Translations under genes and position numbers: made by a program
Shown: in pieces, positions 1-7,532 of the stretch
Layout of the letters: every line of letters begins with the position of its first letter
Position numbering within the stretch: position 1 is the first letter of the stretch
Notes under the pieces: model-generated
Told to the model about the DNA's origin: nothing
What the model saw: the letters and a program-made list of their open reading frames with translations, nothing else
The model's database searches: none
From: Deinococcus sp.
GTDB taxonomy: Bacteria; Deinococcota; Deinococci; Deinococcales; Deinococcaceae
Direction of reading: 5' to 3'
Assembly: GCF_018260405.1 (NCBI RefSeq)
Contig: NZ_JAGLBG010000060.1
Coordinates: 1 to 15,748, forward strand
Length of the DNA stretch: 15,748 bases

Positions 1-1096
1 GCGCCGTTTCCAGATACTCATTCCATACCTGCTGGTCTTGCACAGGGTCTTTGATCACCGCACCGACCAGGCTGGCGGCCACATCACGGGCGCTCAGTAC
101 GCCGTCTCCAAAGTGCGCGGCAAGGGTCAGGCCGTTGACTGTGACGCTAATCGCCTCAGCGACGCTCAGGCTGCCGCTGGGGGTTTTGAGCTTGGTTTTG
201 CCGTCCTCGGTCACGCCTGCACGCAGCTCGCGGAACACCGTGACCACGCGGCGCAGTTCCTCTAGGGCGGGCGGCGCTGTACCAATTAATTCAGTGGGCA
301 GGCCTAGGCTGCGGCCCAGGCTTTCCACGCGGCGGGTGACGATGCTCAGTTCGTCCTCTAGGCTGTCGGGTACGGGCAAAATTACTGTATTAAAGCGGCG
401 CTTGAGGGCGCTCGACAGGTCATTGACGCCCCTGTCGCGGTTGTTGGCGGTGGCAATCAGGTTAAAGCCGCGCACCGCCTGCACCTCGGTATTCAGCTCC
501 GGTACGGGCAGAGTCTTTTCGGACAGAATGGTAATCAGCGTGTCTTGCACGTCACTTTGCACGCGGGTCAGTTCTTCCAGACGGGCGATTTTGCCCTGTC
601 GCATGGCGTGCAGCACCGGGCTTTCTACCAGCGCGGCTTCGCTGGGGCCTTCGGCCAGCAACCTCGCGTAGTTCCAGCCGTAGCGAATCGCGTTTTCGTC
701 GGTGCCTGCTGTGCCTTGTACCAGCAGCGTACTGTCACCCGAAATGGCGGCGGCGAGGTGTTCGCTCACCCAGCTTTTGGCCGTTCCCGGCACGCCGAGC
801 AGCAGCAGGGCGCGGTCAGTCGCCAGCGTCGCTACCGCCACTTCCATTAAGCGGCGTTCGCCCACATATTTGGGGGTAATTTCGGTGTCGCCTGCCGCGC
901 CGCCCAGCAGGTAGGTCAGCACGGCGCGGGGCGAGAGGTTCCATTTGGGCGGGCGGGGGAACGCATCGGCCTCAGCAAGCGCGGCGAGTTCGTGCGCGAA
1001 TTGCTGCTCGGCGTGCTGGCGCAGGACTTCAGGCGTGGTGGGGTTGTCGGTGGTAGTGGCTTTGGTGGCGGTCTTTTTGGGAGTGGGCTTGGTCAT
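1..1096 (-). CDS. MoxR-family AAA+ ATPase, YehL-like subgroup (3' end missing)
   Basis: AAA+ ATPase, 365 residues visible before the window edge cuts the C-terminus. The N-terminal 50 residues are Lys/Thr/Pro-rich and look disordered. The AAA core follows: Walker A GVPGTAKS at 101-108, a Walker B strand IARLEEL at 170-176 where the usual Asp-Glu is Glu-Glu, sensor 1 ATANNRDR at 215-222, and an arginine-finger-like LKRRF at 231-235. ATANNRD and KRRF are typical of MoxR ATPases, which are thought to act as chaperones remodelling partner proteins, usually with a VWA-domain protein. The ATG at 1096-1094 follows a GGAGG about 8 nt upstream. It is the last visible gene of the SWIM/DUF5691 operon; a DUF5682 and a VWA (CoxE-like) gene may follow beyond the edge, by analogy with relatives. 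The family is sure; the cellular role is unknown. Confidence 0.93.
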   Translation of the reverse strand, partial: MTKPTPKKTATKATTTDNPTTPEVLRQHAEQQFAHELAALAEADAFPRPPKWNLSPRAVLTYLLGGAAGDTEITPKYVGERRLMEVAVATLATDRALLLLGVPGTAKSWVSEHLAAAISGDSTLLVQGTAGTDENAIRYGWNYARLLAEGPSEAALVESPVLHAMRQGKIARLEELTRVQSDVQDTLITILSEKTLPVPELNTEVQAVRGFNLIATANNRDRGVNDLSSALKRRFNTVILPVPDSLEDELSIVTRRVESLGRSLGLPTELIGTAPPALEELRRVVTVFRELRAGVTEDGKTKLKTPSGSLSVAEAISVTVNGLTLAAHFGDGVLSARDVAASLVGAVIKDPVQDQQVWNEYLETA

Positions 1097-1188
1097 GGGG
1101 TTTTTCCTCCAGTTGCGAGACGATGTGAGGGCGAACGGACGCGGCAATCTTGTCGGCGTTTTGCAGCGGCAGCGAGGTCTGGAGTCAT
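1093..1188 (-). other. Junction with possible 31-codon small ORF or lost C-terminal tail
   Basis: The 88 nt between the DUF5691-type gene and the ATPase gene can be read two ways. First, an ATG at 1188-1186 overlaps the upstream TGA (ATGA), has GGAGG 7 nt upstream, and opens a 31-codon ORF whose TGA overlaps the ATPase ATG (again ATGA). Its product begins MTPDLAAAAKRRQD, and only about 12 of 31 third positions are G or C, poor for this genome. Second, reading straight through the upstream TGA in the same frame gives a more protein-like stretch containing NADKIAASVRPHIVSQLEEK, with about 74% GC at third positions. That suggests the upstream protein once ended further downstream, or that the TGA is a recent change or an error. 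Neither reading is proven. Confidence 0.3.
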
Positions 1189-2489
1189 TTCTCTGCCTCC
1201 AACCCTGCCGCCCACTCACGCCGCAGCTGTAAAATGTCGGTTAGCGAACGCCACGCGGCCTCGGCTTCGGCTTGGCGCTGGGCGTGCTGGGTTTGTATGT
1301 TTTCTTCCCACTGCAAGCGCCTCTCTTTGGGCATGGTCGGCGCGGGCGGCAGCACAAACGGTAACGGCTCAGGCGCGGCAATTTCGGCGGCGGGGTCAAG
1401 AGACTGAGCGAGCAGGTCAAAAGTCACCTGCTCGTGCTGGCCCTTTTGCTGAATGGACTGGAACCACTGCGCCGCATCCTTTGCAGTTAGTACGGGCGAC
1501 GCTTTTGCCTCACGCTCAGGCCGTTCGCGGTCACGTTGCACCTTGAGTTGGCGACCCAGTTGCCAGTGTTTTTTCTCGGCGGCCTGCAACAGTTGCTCGC
1601 CGCGTACGTCCAGTACCTTCAGCAGCAGCGAAAACGGCAACGCGCCCAGCAAGCGGTGAAGGTCGGAATCGTCGTAAACACCCACTTTGGCAGTACCCAA
1701 CGCTTCAGGCAATTCAAAGGGCTTGAACTTCAGTTGGTCGCCCTTTTTCACCACCGCTTGTGGCAGCAGCGCCAGCAACTCATCTTGCAAAGGCCCTGGC
1801 AAGTGCCCCTGCAACTCACGCACCCGCCGCGCAATCTCACCGCTGCGGTCTTTTTCGGCGTGCTTGAGCAGCGGCAGGTCAGCGGGTAAAAGCTGCCGTT
1901 CTATCACAGCAAGGAGGTCACGTCGTTTCTCCACGCTGCTTTCCTGCCAGAGTTCCAGCGTTTGCGCCGCGCCCGCGTCAGCATCTGCGGCCCGCGTTTC
2001 CCACAGGGCCTCCAGGCGGGCTTCCCACTGTGCCTGCGCTTCGGCTTTTTCCCAGGCTTCGTGCAGCGGGTGCGCGTCCAAAATAGCCTTGCCGCGTTCG
2101 TCCAGCAGGGGCCAGAGTTCGGGTCGAATAAACTCCTTCAGGTTAAGCACTTGCGCGGCGCTCAGCGTCCAGCCCTGCTCCTTTACGCTGCCCAGGGTCA
2201 TCAGTGCGGCGGGGCTTTGTAACAGCGCGACGAAAAGGGGCCGCATTCGCACAGGCAGCGGGTTTGTGGCGGGCGGCAGTGCGGTCGGCGGGGACGTCTG
2301 GGCGGTATCCAGCGCCTTGCCAGCGCGGGCGTGCAGTCCAGCCAGCGCCACGCGGGCCAGCAAAAGCTGTTCGGGGGTGCCTTCCTGCACCCGGGCCAGC
2401 GCCTTACCCAGCGGGCTTGAATCAGGCTTGGGCAGTTCGGCGCGGGCAGTGCCACGCAGGGCAGTGGCGGCCAGGTCTTTTAGCGTCAT
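1185..2489 (-). CDS. DUF5691-type helical protein of the SWIM/MoxR operon
   Basis: 434-residue soluble protein with no signal peptide or membrane segment. It is rich in Leu, Ala, Glu and Gln and predicted mostly helical. A Pro/Thr/Ala-rich linker lies near residues 64-80. Residues 140-170 are a charged helix (EAWEKAEAQAQWEARLEALW). Residues 176-245 resemble HEAT-like repeats (LLPADLPLLKHAEKDRSGE), a pattern I associate with DUF5691. No catalytic motif is visible. The family call rests on this pattern and on position between a SWIM protein and a MoxR ATPase, where DUF5691 proteins are commonly found; the function is unknown, and a scaffold or ATPase-adaptor role is inference. The ATG overlaps the SWIM gene's stop by 4 bp, indicating translational coupling. 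The C-terminus may be shortened, because the frame looks coding-like for about 30 codons beyond the TGA. Confidence 0.85.
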   Translation of the reverse strand: MTLKDLAATALRGTARAELPKPDSSPLGKALARVQEGTPEQLLLARVALAGLHARAGKALDTAQTSPPTALPPATNPLPVRMRPLFVALLQSPAALMTLGSVKEQGWTLSAAQVLNLKEFIRPELWPLLDERGKAILDAHPLHEAWEKAEAQAQWEARLEALWETRAADADAGAAQTLELWQESSVEKRRDLLAVIERQLLPADLPLLKHAEKDRSGEIARRVRELQGHLPGPLQDELLALLPQAVVKKGDQLKFKPFELPEALGTAKVGVYDDSDLHRLLGALPFSLLLKVLDVRGEQLLQAAEKKHWQLGRQLKVQRDRERPEREAKASPVLTAKDAAQWFQSIQQKGQHEQVTFDLLAQSLDPAAEIAAPEPLPFVLPPAPTMPKERRLQWEENIQTQHAQRQAEAEAAWRSLTDILQLRREWAAGLEAEK

Positions 2490-3766
2490 CGGGGGGCCTC
2501 ATGTTCGGGGTTCACGGTGAGCGGCAAAAAGGTTTCTCCGTCCCACTCACCAAAAGCGTAAGCGGGTTCAGTGTTCGCCTGCGCGGTCAGGTGCCAGAGG
2601 TCAGCTGCAGAATGCAGCGGCGCGGCCTGCCCCGCGTAGTCGCAAGCCTGCCCCTCAGCAAAGTAAACGGGGCCGAGTAATACGCCCACGCGCTCCAACC
2701 ACGGATTTTGCGCGTTGGCTCTGGCCCAGTGCGCGGGCAGGTCAGCCAGCGGCAAGGCATGGCGGACGGGTAAGGTGCCAGTGCCGCTGTCCAGTGCGCC
2801 TTCCAGCACCGCCCGCTGAGGAAAGGCCGAGGGCGCGTAACCTAATGCACCGCTCAGCCGTTGCAGTGGAAAAAAACCTGCGCCCAGCCCCATATTCTTG
2901 GGTGAAAAGTCCAGCAGTAGGGCCACCTCTCCCGTATCACCGAGCAGCCACGTGCGGCGCACGGTCAAGTGGCCTTCCTCCTCGGTGACGATGCCCACGC
3001 ACAGCCAGCTGTCGGTGTCGCTACGGGTCAGGGCTGATTTGTCTAGCGGCAGGCCCAGCGTGGTCAGCAGGTCGGCGCGTTCGCCGCTGCTCAGGCCCCC
3101 TCGGTGGTGCCACCCCTGGGTCAGCAGGTACAGGCGGCCTAGATGAGCCGTTAACCCTTCGCCGCTTTCCCCGTGCAGCAGCCCTGGAATCTGACGCGCC
3201 AGCCGGGCCACACCGGGAAGCTGAGCGTCTATCATGCGGGCGGCTTGACCGTCCCACTCGCCGTAACTGCGTTCGCGGGCTGCCAGAAGGCCCTCACGCA
3301 CCAAATCTGAGAGCCACAGTTCCAGCGCCGCCAGCCCGTCTGACATCTTCTTTTCACGCTTGGCCCAGCTTTTGGCGTGCTGCGCGGGGTCGGCTTCTTT
3401 GCGGGGCGTCTCCCCGGCCTGCTCGCTGCGTTCGGTACGTTGTGTGCGGCCCTCTAGCCACTTGCCCAGACTTTCGGGCGCGGCCTGCTCGCTGAAACGG
3501 CCCGCATCGGCGGCATACAGCAGCATCAGCGCCAGCGCGTGCTTGCAGGGAAATTTTCGGCTGGGGCAACTGCATTTGCTGACATAGCCGTTCAGGTCAA
3601 CGCCCACCAGGTAAGGGTTCTTGCCACTGCCCTGCGCCTCGCCCCACAGCAGTCCCGGCGCGGTGTGTAGCGCGGGCCACCGGGCAGGCGTCGCCAGTTT
3701 CTTGCCGTTGGCGGCGCTACCACTGTCGGGCGCAAGGGCCAGAATAGTTTCGGGAGTCAGAGTCAT
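2486..3766 (-). CDS. SWIM zinc-finger domain protein
   Basis: 426-residue cytoplasmic protein. The SWIM motif CxCx(6)CxH is intact: Cys65, Cys67, Cys74 and His76 in SKCSCPSRKFPCKHALAL, which should bind one zinc ion. SWIM domains are known or predicted to bind DNA or proteins. A charged linker rich in Glu, Arg and Lys (about 100-140) separates it from a large C-terminal region with no motif I recognise. It is related by architecture and neighbourhood to E. coli YehQ-like SWIM proteins that accompany MoxR ATPases and VWA proteins. The ATG at 3766 has AAAGGA 7 nt upstream. It is first in a minus-strand operon with the DUF5691-type and ATPase genes, with a candidate promoter and palindrome just upstream. 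The domain is certain; its target is unknown. Confidence 0.9.
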   Translation of the reverse strand: MTLTPETILALAPDSGSAANGKKLATPARWPALHTAPGLLWGEAQGSGKNPYLVGVDLNGYVSKCSCPSRKFPCKHALALMLLYAADAGRFSEQAAPESLGKWLEGRTQRTERSEQAGETPRKEADPAQHAKSWAKREKKMSDGLAALELWLSDLVREGLLAARERSYGEWDGQAARMIDAQLPGVARLARQIPGLLHGESGEGLTAHLGRLYLLTQGWHHRGGLSSGERADLLTTLGLPLDKSALTRSDTDSWLCVGIVTEEEGHLTVRRTWLLGDTGEVALLLDFSPKNMGLGAGFFPLQRLSGALGYAPSAFPQRAVLEGALDSGTGTLPVRHALPLADLPAHWARANAQNPWLERVGVLLGPVYFAEGQACDYAGQAAPLHSAADLWHLTAQANTEPAYAFGEWDGETFLPLTVNPEHEAPR

Positions 3767-3786
3767 AGGATTATCCTTTAGGGTGA

Positions 3787-3805
3787 ATTACGCTTATGGC
3801 GTAAT
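3787..3805. promoter_or_regulatory. Palindromic operator candidate before the SWIM operon
   Basis: A perfect 7-bp inverted repeat, ATTACGC-TTATG-GCGTAAT, lies 21 bp upstream of the SWIM gene ATG. It overlaps the last bases of the proposed -10 box by 2 bp and covers the expected transcription start near 3797. A palindrome there suits a repressor dimer, though the transcript could also fold it as a small hairpin. The regulator is not visible in the window. Confidence 0.5.
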
Positions 3806-3832
3806 AGTAACCCATGTAGGATTCCCCGACAA
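3804..3832 (-). promoter_or_regulatory. Candidate sigma-70-type promoter of the SWIM operon
   Basis: On the minus strand TTGTCG (3832-3827) and TACTAT (3809-3804) are separated by exactly 17 bp; each matches 4 of 6 bases of the TTGACA/TATAAT consensus. The promoter sits between the adk terminator and the SWIM gene, where an independent start is expected. The 5' untranslated region would be about 30 nt. Confidence 0.5.
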
Positions 3833-3848
3833 CCCTCCCAGAAACCAG

Positions 3849-3874
3849 AAAACCCCCGACCACAACGCCGGGGG
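3849..3874 (-). terminator. Rho-independent terminator after adk
   Basis: On the minus strand CCCCCG pairs with CGGGGG (3874-3869 with 3858-3853). Two further inner pairs, one of them G-U, leave a 6-nt loop. TTTT follows, then CTGGTTTCT. It lies 22 bp past the adk stop and separates adk from the SWIM operon. The T-tract is short, so it may be leaky. Confidence 0.7.
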
Positions 3875-3896
3875 AATCTCTGAACCAGAACGGACT

Positions 3897-4490
3897 TTAT
3901 CTCATGCCCGCCAGAATGCGTGCGTATACCTCGTCGGGCGTGCCCACACCGTCCACGCGGTACAGGTGCCCCCGCGCCGCGTAGTAGTCGATCAGGGGCT
4001 GGGTCTGTTCGTGGTAGACCCGCTGACGCTTGCGGGCGGTTTCCTCGGTGTCGTCGCTGCGCACCGCCTCGCCACGGGCCGCCGCCTGCTTGCCCCGCTC
4101 GACGATGCGGTCGACCAGCACCTGATCGGGCACTTCGAGCAGCGGCACGGCGTTGGCGGGGGCGCCCAGTTCTTCAAGAAGCACGTCGAGCGCCTCAGCC
4201 TGGGGCAGGGTACGCGGGAACCCGTCGAAAATCACGCGCACCGCGTCCATGCTCGCCAGCCGGTCACGAATCAGGGCGATCAGGATGGCGTCGGGCACCA
4301 GTTTGCCCTCATCGAGAATCGGCTTGACCTGACGGCCCAGTTCGGTGCCCCGCGCCACATGGTCACGCAGAATGTCGCCGGTGCTGATTTTCAAAAGATT
4401 CTGCTCGGCGGCCAGCCGCTTGGCCTGGGTGCCTTTGCCTGCACCGGGAGGCCCGAGAAAAATCACCACTTTGTTCTTGTGTCCAGTCAC
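3897..4490 (-). CDS. adk: Adenylate kinase
   Basis: Cytoplasmic enzyme catalysing ATP + AMP = 2 ADP, which keeps adenine nucleotides in balance. The 197-residue product has the P-loop GPPGAGKGT at 13-21, the AMP-binding TGDILR at 37-42, the family signature FDGFPRT at 88-94, and RSDD at 144-147 beside the LID. The LID is the short form without the zinc Cys cluster, as I recall for Deinococcus and Thermus. I chose the GTG at 4490-4488 because GGAGG lies 5 nt upstream and the length then fits; a longer frame open to 4586 would add 32 non-homologous residues and run into the secY terminator. adk after secY is a common bacterial order. Here a strong terminator separates them, and I see no convincing dedicated promoter, so expression by readthrough is likely. 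Confidence 0.96.
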   Translation of the reverse strand: MTGHKNKVVIFLGPPGAGKGTQAKRLAAEQNLLKISTGDILRDHVARGTELGRQVKPILDEGKLVPDAILIALIRDRLASMDAVRVIFDGFPRTLPQAEALDVLLEELGAPANAVPLLEVPDQVLVDRIVERGKQAAARGEAVRSDDTEETARKRQRVYHEQTQPLIDYYAARGHLYRVDGVGTPDEVYARILAGMR

Positions 4491-4560
4491 GTTGTCCTCC
4501 GTTGTCCTTCCAGAATAAGGGTTACGGGCGGTCATATGGCCCACTTGCTCAGCCGCGTGA

Positions 4561-4580
4561 CCTTCACGGCGGCGTGAAGG
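4561..4580 (-). repeat. Perfect 8-bp inverted repeat upstream of adk
   Basis: CCTTCACG and CGTGAAGG flank a 4-nt loop, 4 bp beyond the T-tract of the secY terminator and 70 bp before the adk start. It has no T-tract of its own on this strand, so it is not a standard terminator. It could be an mRNA 5'-end or processing hairpin for adk, or a protein-binding site. Confidence 0.55.
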
Positions 4581-4584
4581 CTGC

Positions 4585-4612
4585 AAAAAAAACCGCCCCC
4601 ATATGAGGACGG
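4585..4612 (-). terminator. Rho-independent terminator after secY
   Basis: On the minus strand CCGTCCTC pairs with GGGGGCGG across an ATAT loop (8 pairs, two of them G-U), followed by eight T residues. It starts 21 bp past the secY stop. It is the strongest terminator in the window and ends the ribosomal protein/secY transcript ahead of adk. Confidence 0.88.
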
Positions 4613-4633
4613 CTGATAAAATTACTCAGGCCA

Positions 4634-5964
<1,331 letters not shown>

Positions 5965-5965
<1 letters not shown>

Positions 5966-6432
5966 TATTCCGCCTTCTGCGCGTCTTCAGTGTTGGTTGC
6001 AGCGGACAGGATAACCTGTCCACCAGCGGCTTCGATAGCCTTGATGGCTGCGGCGCTCGCAGCGTCGACGTGAACGGTCACGGCGCGGGTGATTTCACCA
6101 CCGGCCAGCAGCTTCACGGGACGGTTACGGCGGCGCACCAGACCCAGAACCTCCAGTACATCACGGTTGACCGTTCCAGCTTCGATGTCGTTTAGCTGCG
6201 AGAGCTTGACGATTTCAAAGGTGATCCCCACATTGTTGAAACCGCGCTTGGGCAGGCGGGCGATCAGGCGGCTACGGCCACCTTCAAAGTAGGCCCCCTT
6301 GCCAGCGCCGCTGCGGGCTTTCTGGCCCTTGTGGCCGCGTCCGGCAGTCTTGTCGGTGCCGCCAGGGCCACGACCGACACGCTTGCGGTTCTTGCGGCTA
6401 CCAGTGCTTGGTTGCAGTTCGTGCAGCTTCAT
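5965..6432 (-). CDS. rplO: 50S ribosomal protein L15
   Basis: Late-assembly protein of the large subunit that binds 23S rRNA. The 155-residue product has the typical Gly/Arg/Lys-rich N-terminal arm (GRGPGGTDKTAGRGHKGQKA at 20-39), which threads into rRNA, and a compact C-terminal domain. The start ATG overlaps the rpmD stop by 4 bp (ATGA) and its stop overlaps secY by 1 bp. The L30-L15-SecY order is that of the spc operon in most bacteria. Confidence 0.98.
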
Positions 6433-6596
6433 TCTTGCACCTCCAGCAGGTGCTGGACCGTCTTGACCATGCCGCGAACGGCGGGGCTGTCGCTAACTTC
6501 ACGGGTTTCCCCGATCTTCTTAAGGCCCAGCGCCTGTACGGTCTTGACCTGATATCCAGGGCGACCGATGACACTGCGCTTGAGGGTAATTTTCAT
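6429..6596 (-). CDS. rpmD: 50S ribosomal protein L30
   Basis: Small large-subunit protein of 55 residues, the usual bacterial size. It begins MKITLKRSVIGRPGYQVKTV and continues with QALGLKKIGETREVSDSPAV, matching the L30 pattern of an N-terminal strand and a GxxxxQ helix followed by a conserved LGL segment. The start ATG overlaps the rpsE stop and its TGA overlaps the rplO start, each by 4 bp, so translation of the three genes is probably coupled. Confidence 0.97.
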   Translation of the reverse strand: MKITLKRSVIGRPGYQVKTVQALGLKKIGETREVSDSPAVRGMVKTVQHLLEVQE

Positions 6597-7204
6597 TGCG
6601 TACCTCCGGCGCTCTCTTCGCTGCTCACCGCAACAGCGGAAGCGGAAGCTTCAGGTTCAGTGGTCACGGGAGCCGCTTCGGTGCGGGGAGCAGCGACCGA
6701 CACCACGTCGCCGCGCAGGGCACGGACCTGCTTGGCGGTGCGTAGGTTCTTGAACCCGTCAAACACAGCGTAGGCCACGTTGACCTTGTTGCGGCTGCCC
6801 AGCTCCTTGCTTAGCATGTTGGTGATGCCAGCCAGCTCGGCGATGCTGCGGGGCACGGTTCCGGCAATCACGCCAGTACCGGGGCCTGCGGGCTTGAGCA
6901 GCACACGACTGGTGCTGTTTTCGCCGACAATCTCGTGAGGAATGGTGCCGTTTTCCACGGGAACCATAATCATGTTCTTGCGGGCGATGCTCTTGGCTTT
7001 TTCGATAGCTACAGGCACTTCTTTGGCCTTACCGATACCCATGCCCACGCGACCGTTACGGTCACCCAGGATCACGAGCGCGGCAAAACGGAAACGGCGA
7101 CCGCCCTGGTAGGTCTTACTGGTGCGGTTGACGAACAGCATCTTCTCTTCGAATTCGCTGACTTCACGCTCCGCATGGCGGTCATTGCGACGATTAAAAG
7201 TCAA
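6593..7204 (-). CDS. rpsE: 30S ribosomal protein S5 (TTG start, acidic Ala-rich tail)
   Basis: Small-subunit protein near the mRNA entry and decoding region, involved in translational accuracy. The 203 residues contain the N-terminal dsRBD-like domain (FRFAALVILGDRNGRVGMGI at 38-57) and the C-terminal domain ending about residue 165 (NLRTAKQVRALRG). A further 38 residues rich in Ala, Val, Ser, Thr and Glu have no place in the standard S5 fold; as I recall, other deinococci also have such a tail, of varying sequence. The start is TTG at 7204-7202, with GGAGG 6 nt upstream; no ATG occurs before residue 22, which would cut the conserved N-terminus. It overlaps rplR by 11 bp. Confidence 0.97.
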   Translation of the reverse strand: MTFNRRNDRHAEREVSEFEEKMLFVNRTSKTYQGGRRFRFAALVILGDRNGRVGMGIGKAKEVPVAIEKAKSIARKNMIMVPVENGTIPHEIVGENSTSRVLLKPAGPGTGVIAGTVPRSIAELAGITNMLSKELGSRNKVNVAYAVFDGFKNLRTAKQVRALRGDVVSVAAPRTEAAPVTTEPEASASAVAVSSEESAGGTQ

Positions 7205-7532
7205 GGCCAGCCTCCCGCGCCGCGTCTGCGAGCGCTTTCACGCGTCCGTGGTAACGGTACTGTCCACGGTCAAAAACAACCTGCTTGACGCCTTTGGCTG
7301 TGGCCGCTTCGGCCAGGGCCTTGCCCACAGCGGCGGCGGTATCGGTCTTGGAACCGGACTTCACGGCGGCGCTGCTCGCGGCGGCCAGGGTCACACCCTT
7401 GCTGTCGTCGATGATCTGGGCATAAATATGCTTGCTGGAGCGGTAAACGCTCAGGCGGGGACGTTCTCCGGCAGCGATACGAACCTTGCGGCGGGCGCGG
7501 AGTTTGCGGCGAATAGTGGTCTGGGCGCTCAT
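7194..7532 (-). CDS. rplR: 50S ribosomal protein L18
   Basis: Large-subunit protein that binds 5S rRNA, with L5 helping to seat it in the central protuberance. The 112 residues have the basic N-terminal arm (TIRRKLRARRKVR), the core PRLSVYRSSKHIYAQIIDD, and the conserved end FDRGQYRYHGRVKALADAAR. Length is normal. The ATG overlaps the rplF stop by 1 bp (TAATG), and the 3' end overlaps the rpsE start by 11 bp, so the three genes are likely co-translated. Confidence 0.98.
   Translation of the reverse strand: MSAQTTIRRKLRARRKVRIAAGERPRLSVYRSSKHIYAQIIDDSKGVTLAAASSAAVKSGSKTDTAAAVGKALAEAATAKGVKQVVFDRGQYRYHGRVKALADAAREAGLDF

Noticed and set aside
51..671. 206-codon plus-strand ORF at the left edge
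   Set aside because: It is antisense to the MoxR ATPase, whose Walker A, sensor 1 and arginine finger motifs leave no doubt which strand is coding.
4500..4560. Dedicated adk promoter (CATATG or TATTCT as -10)
   Set aside because: No acceptable -35 box lies 16-18 bp upstream of either.
3621..4577. 318-codon plus-strand ORF opposite adk and the SWIM promoter
   Set aside because: It crosses a terminator, a promoter and the adk gene in antisense and shows no family resemblance.
4491..4586. 32-residue N-terminal extension of Adk from an ATG at 4586
   Set aside because: It would begin in the terminator T-tract, lacks a ribosome site and is not in the Adk family; the GTG at 4490 has GGAGG 5 nt upstream.
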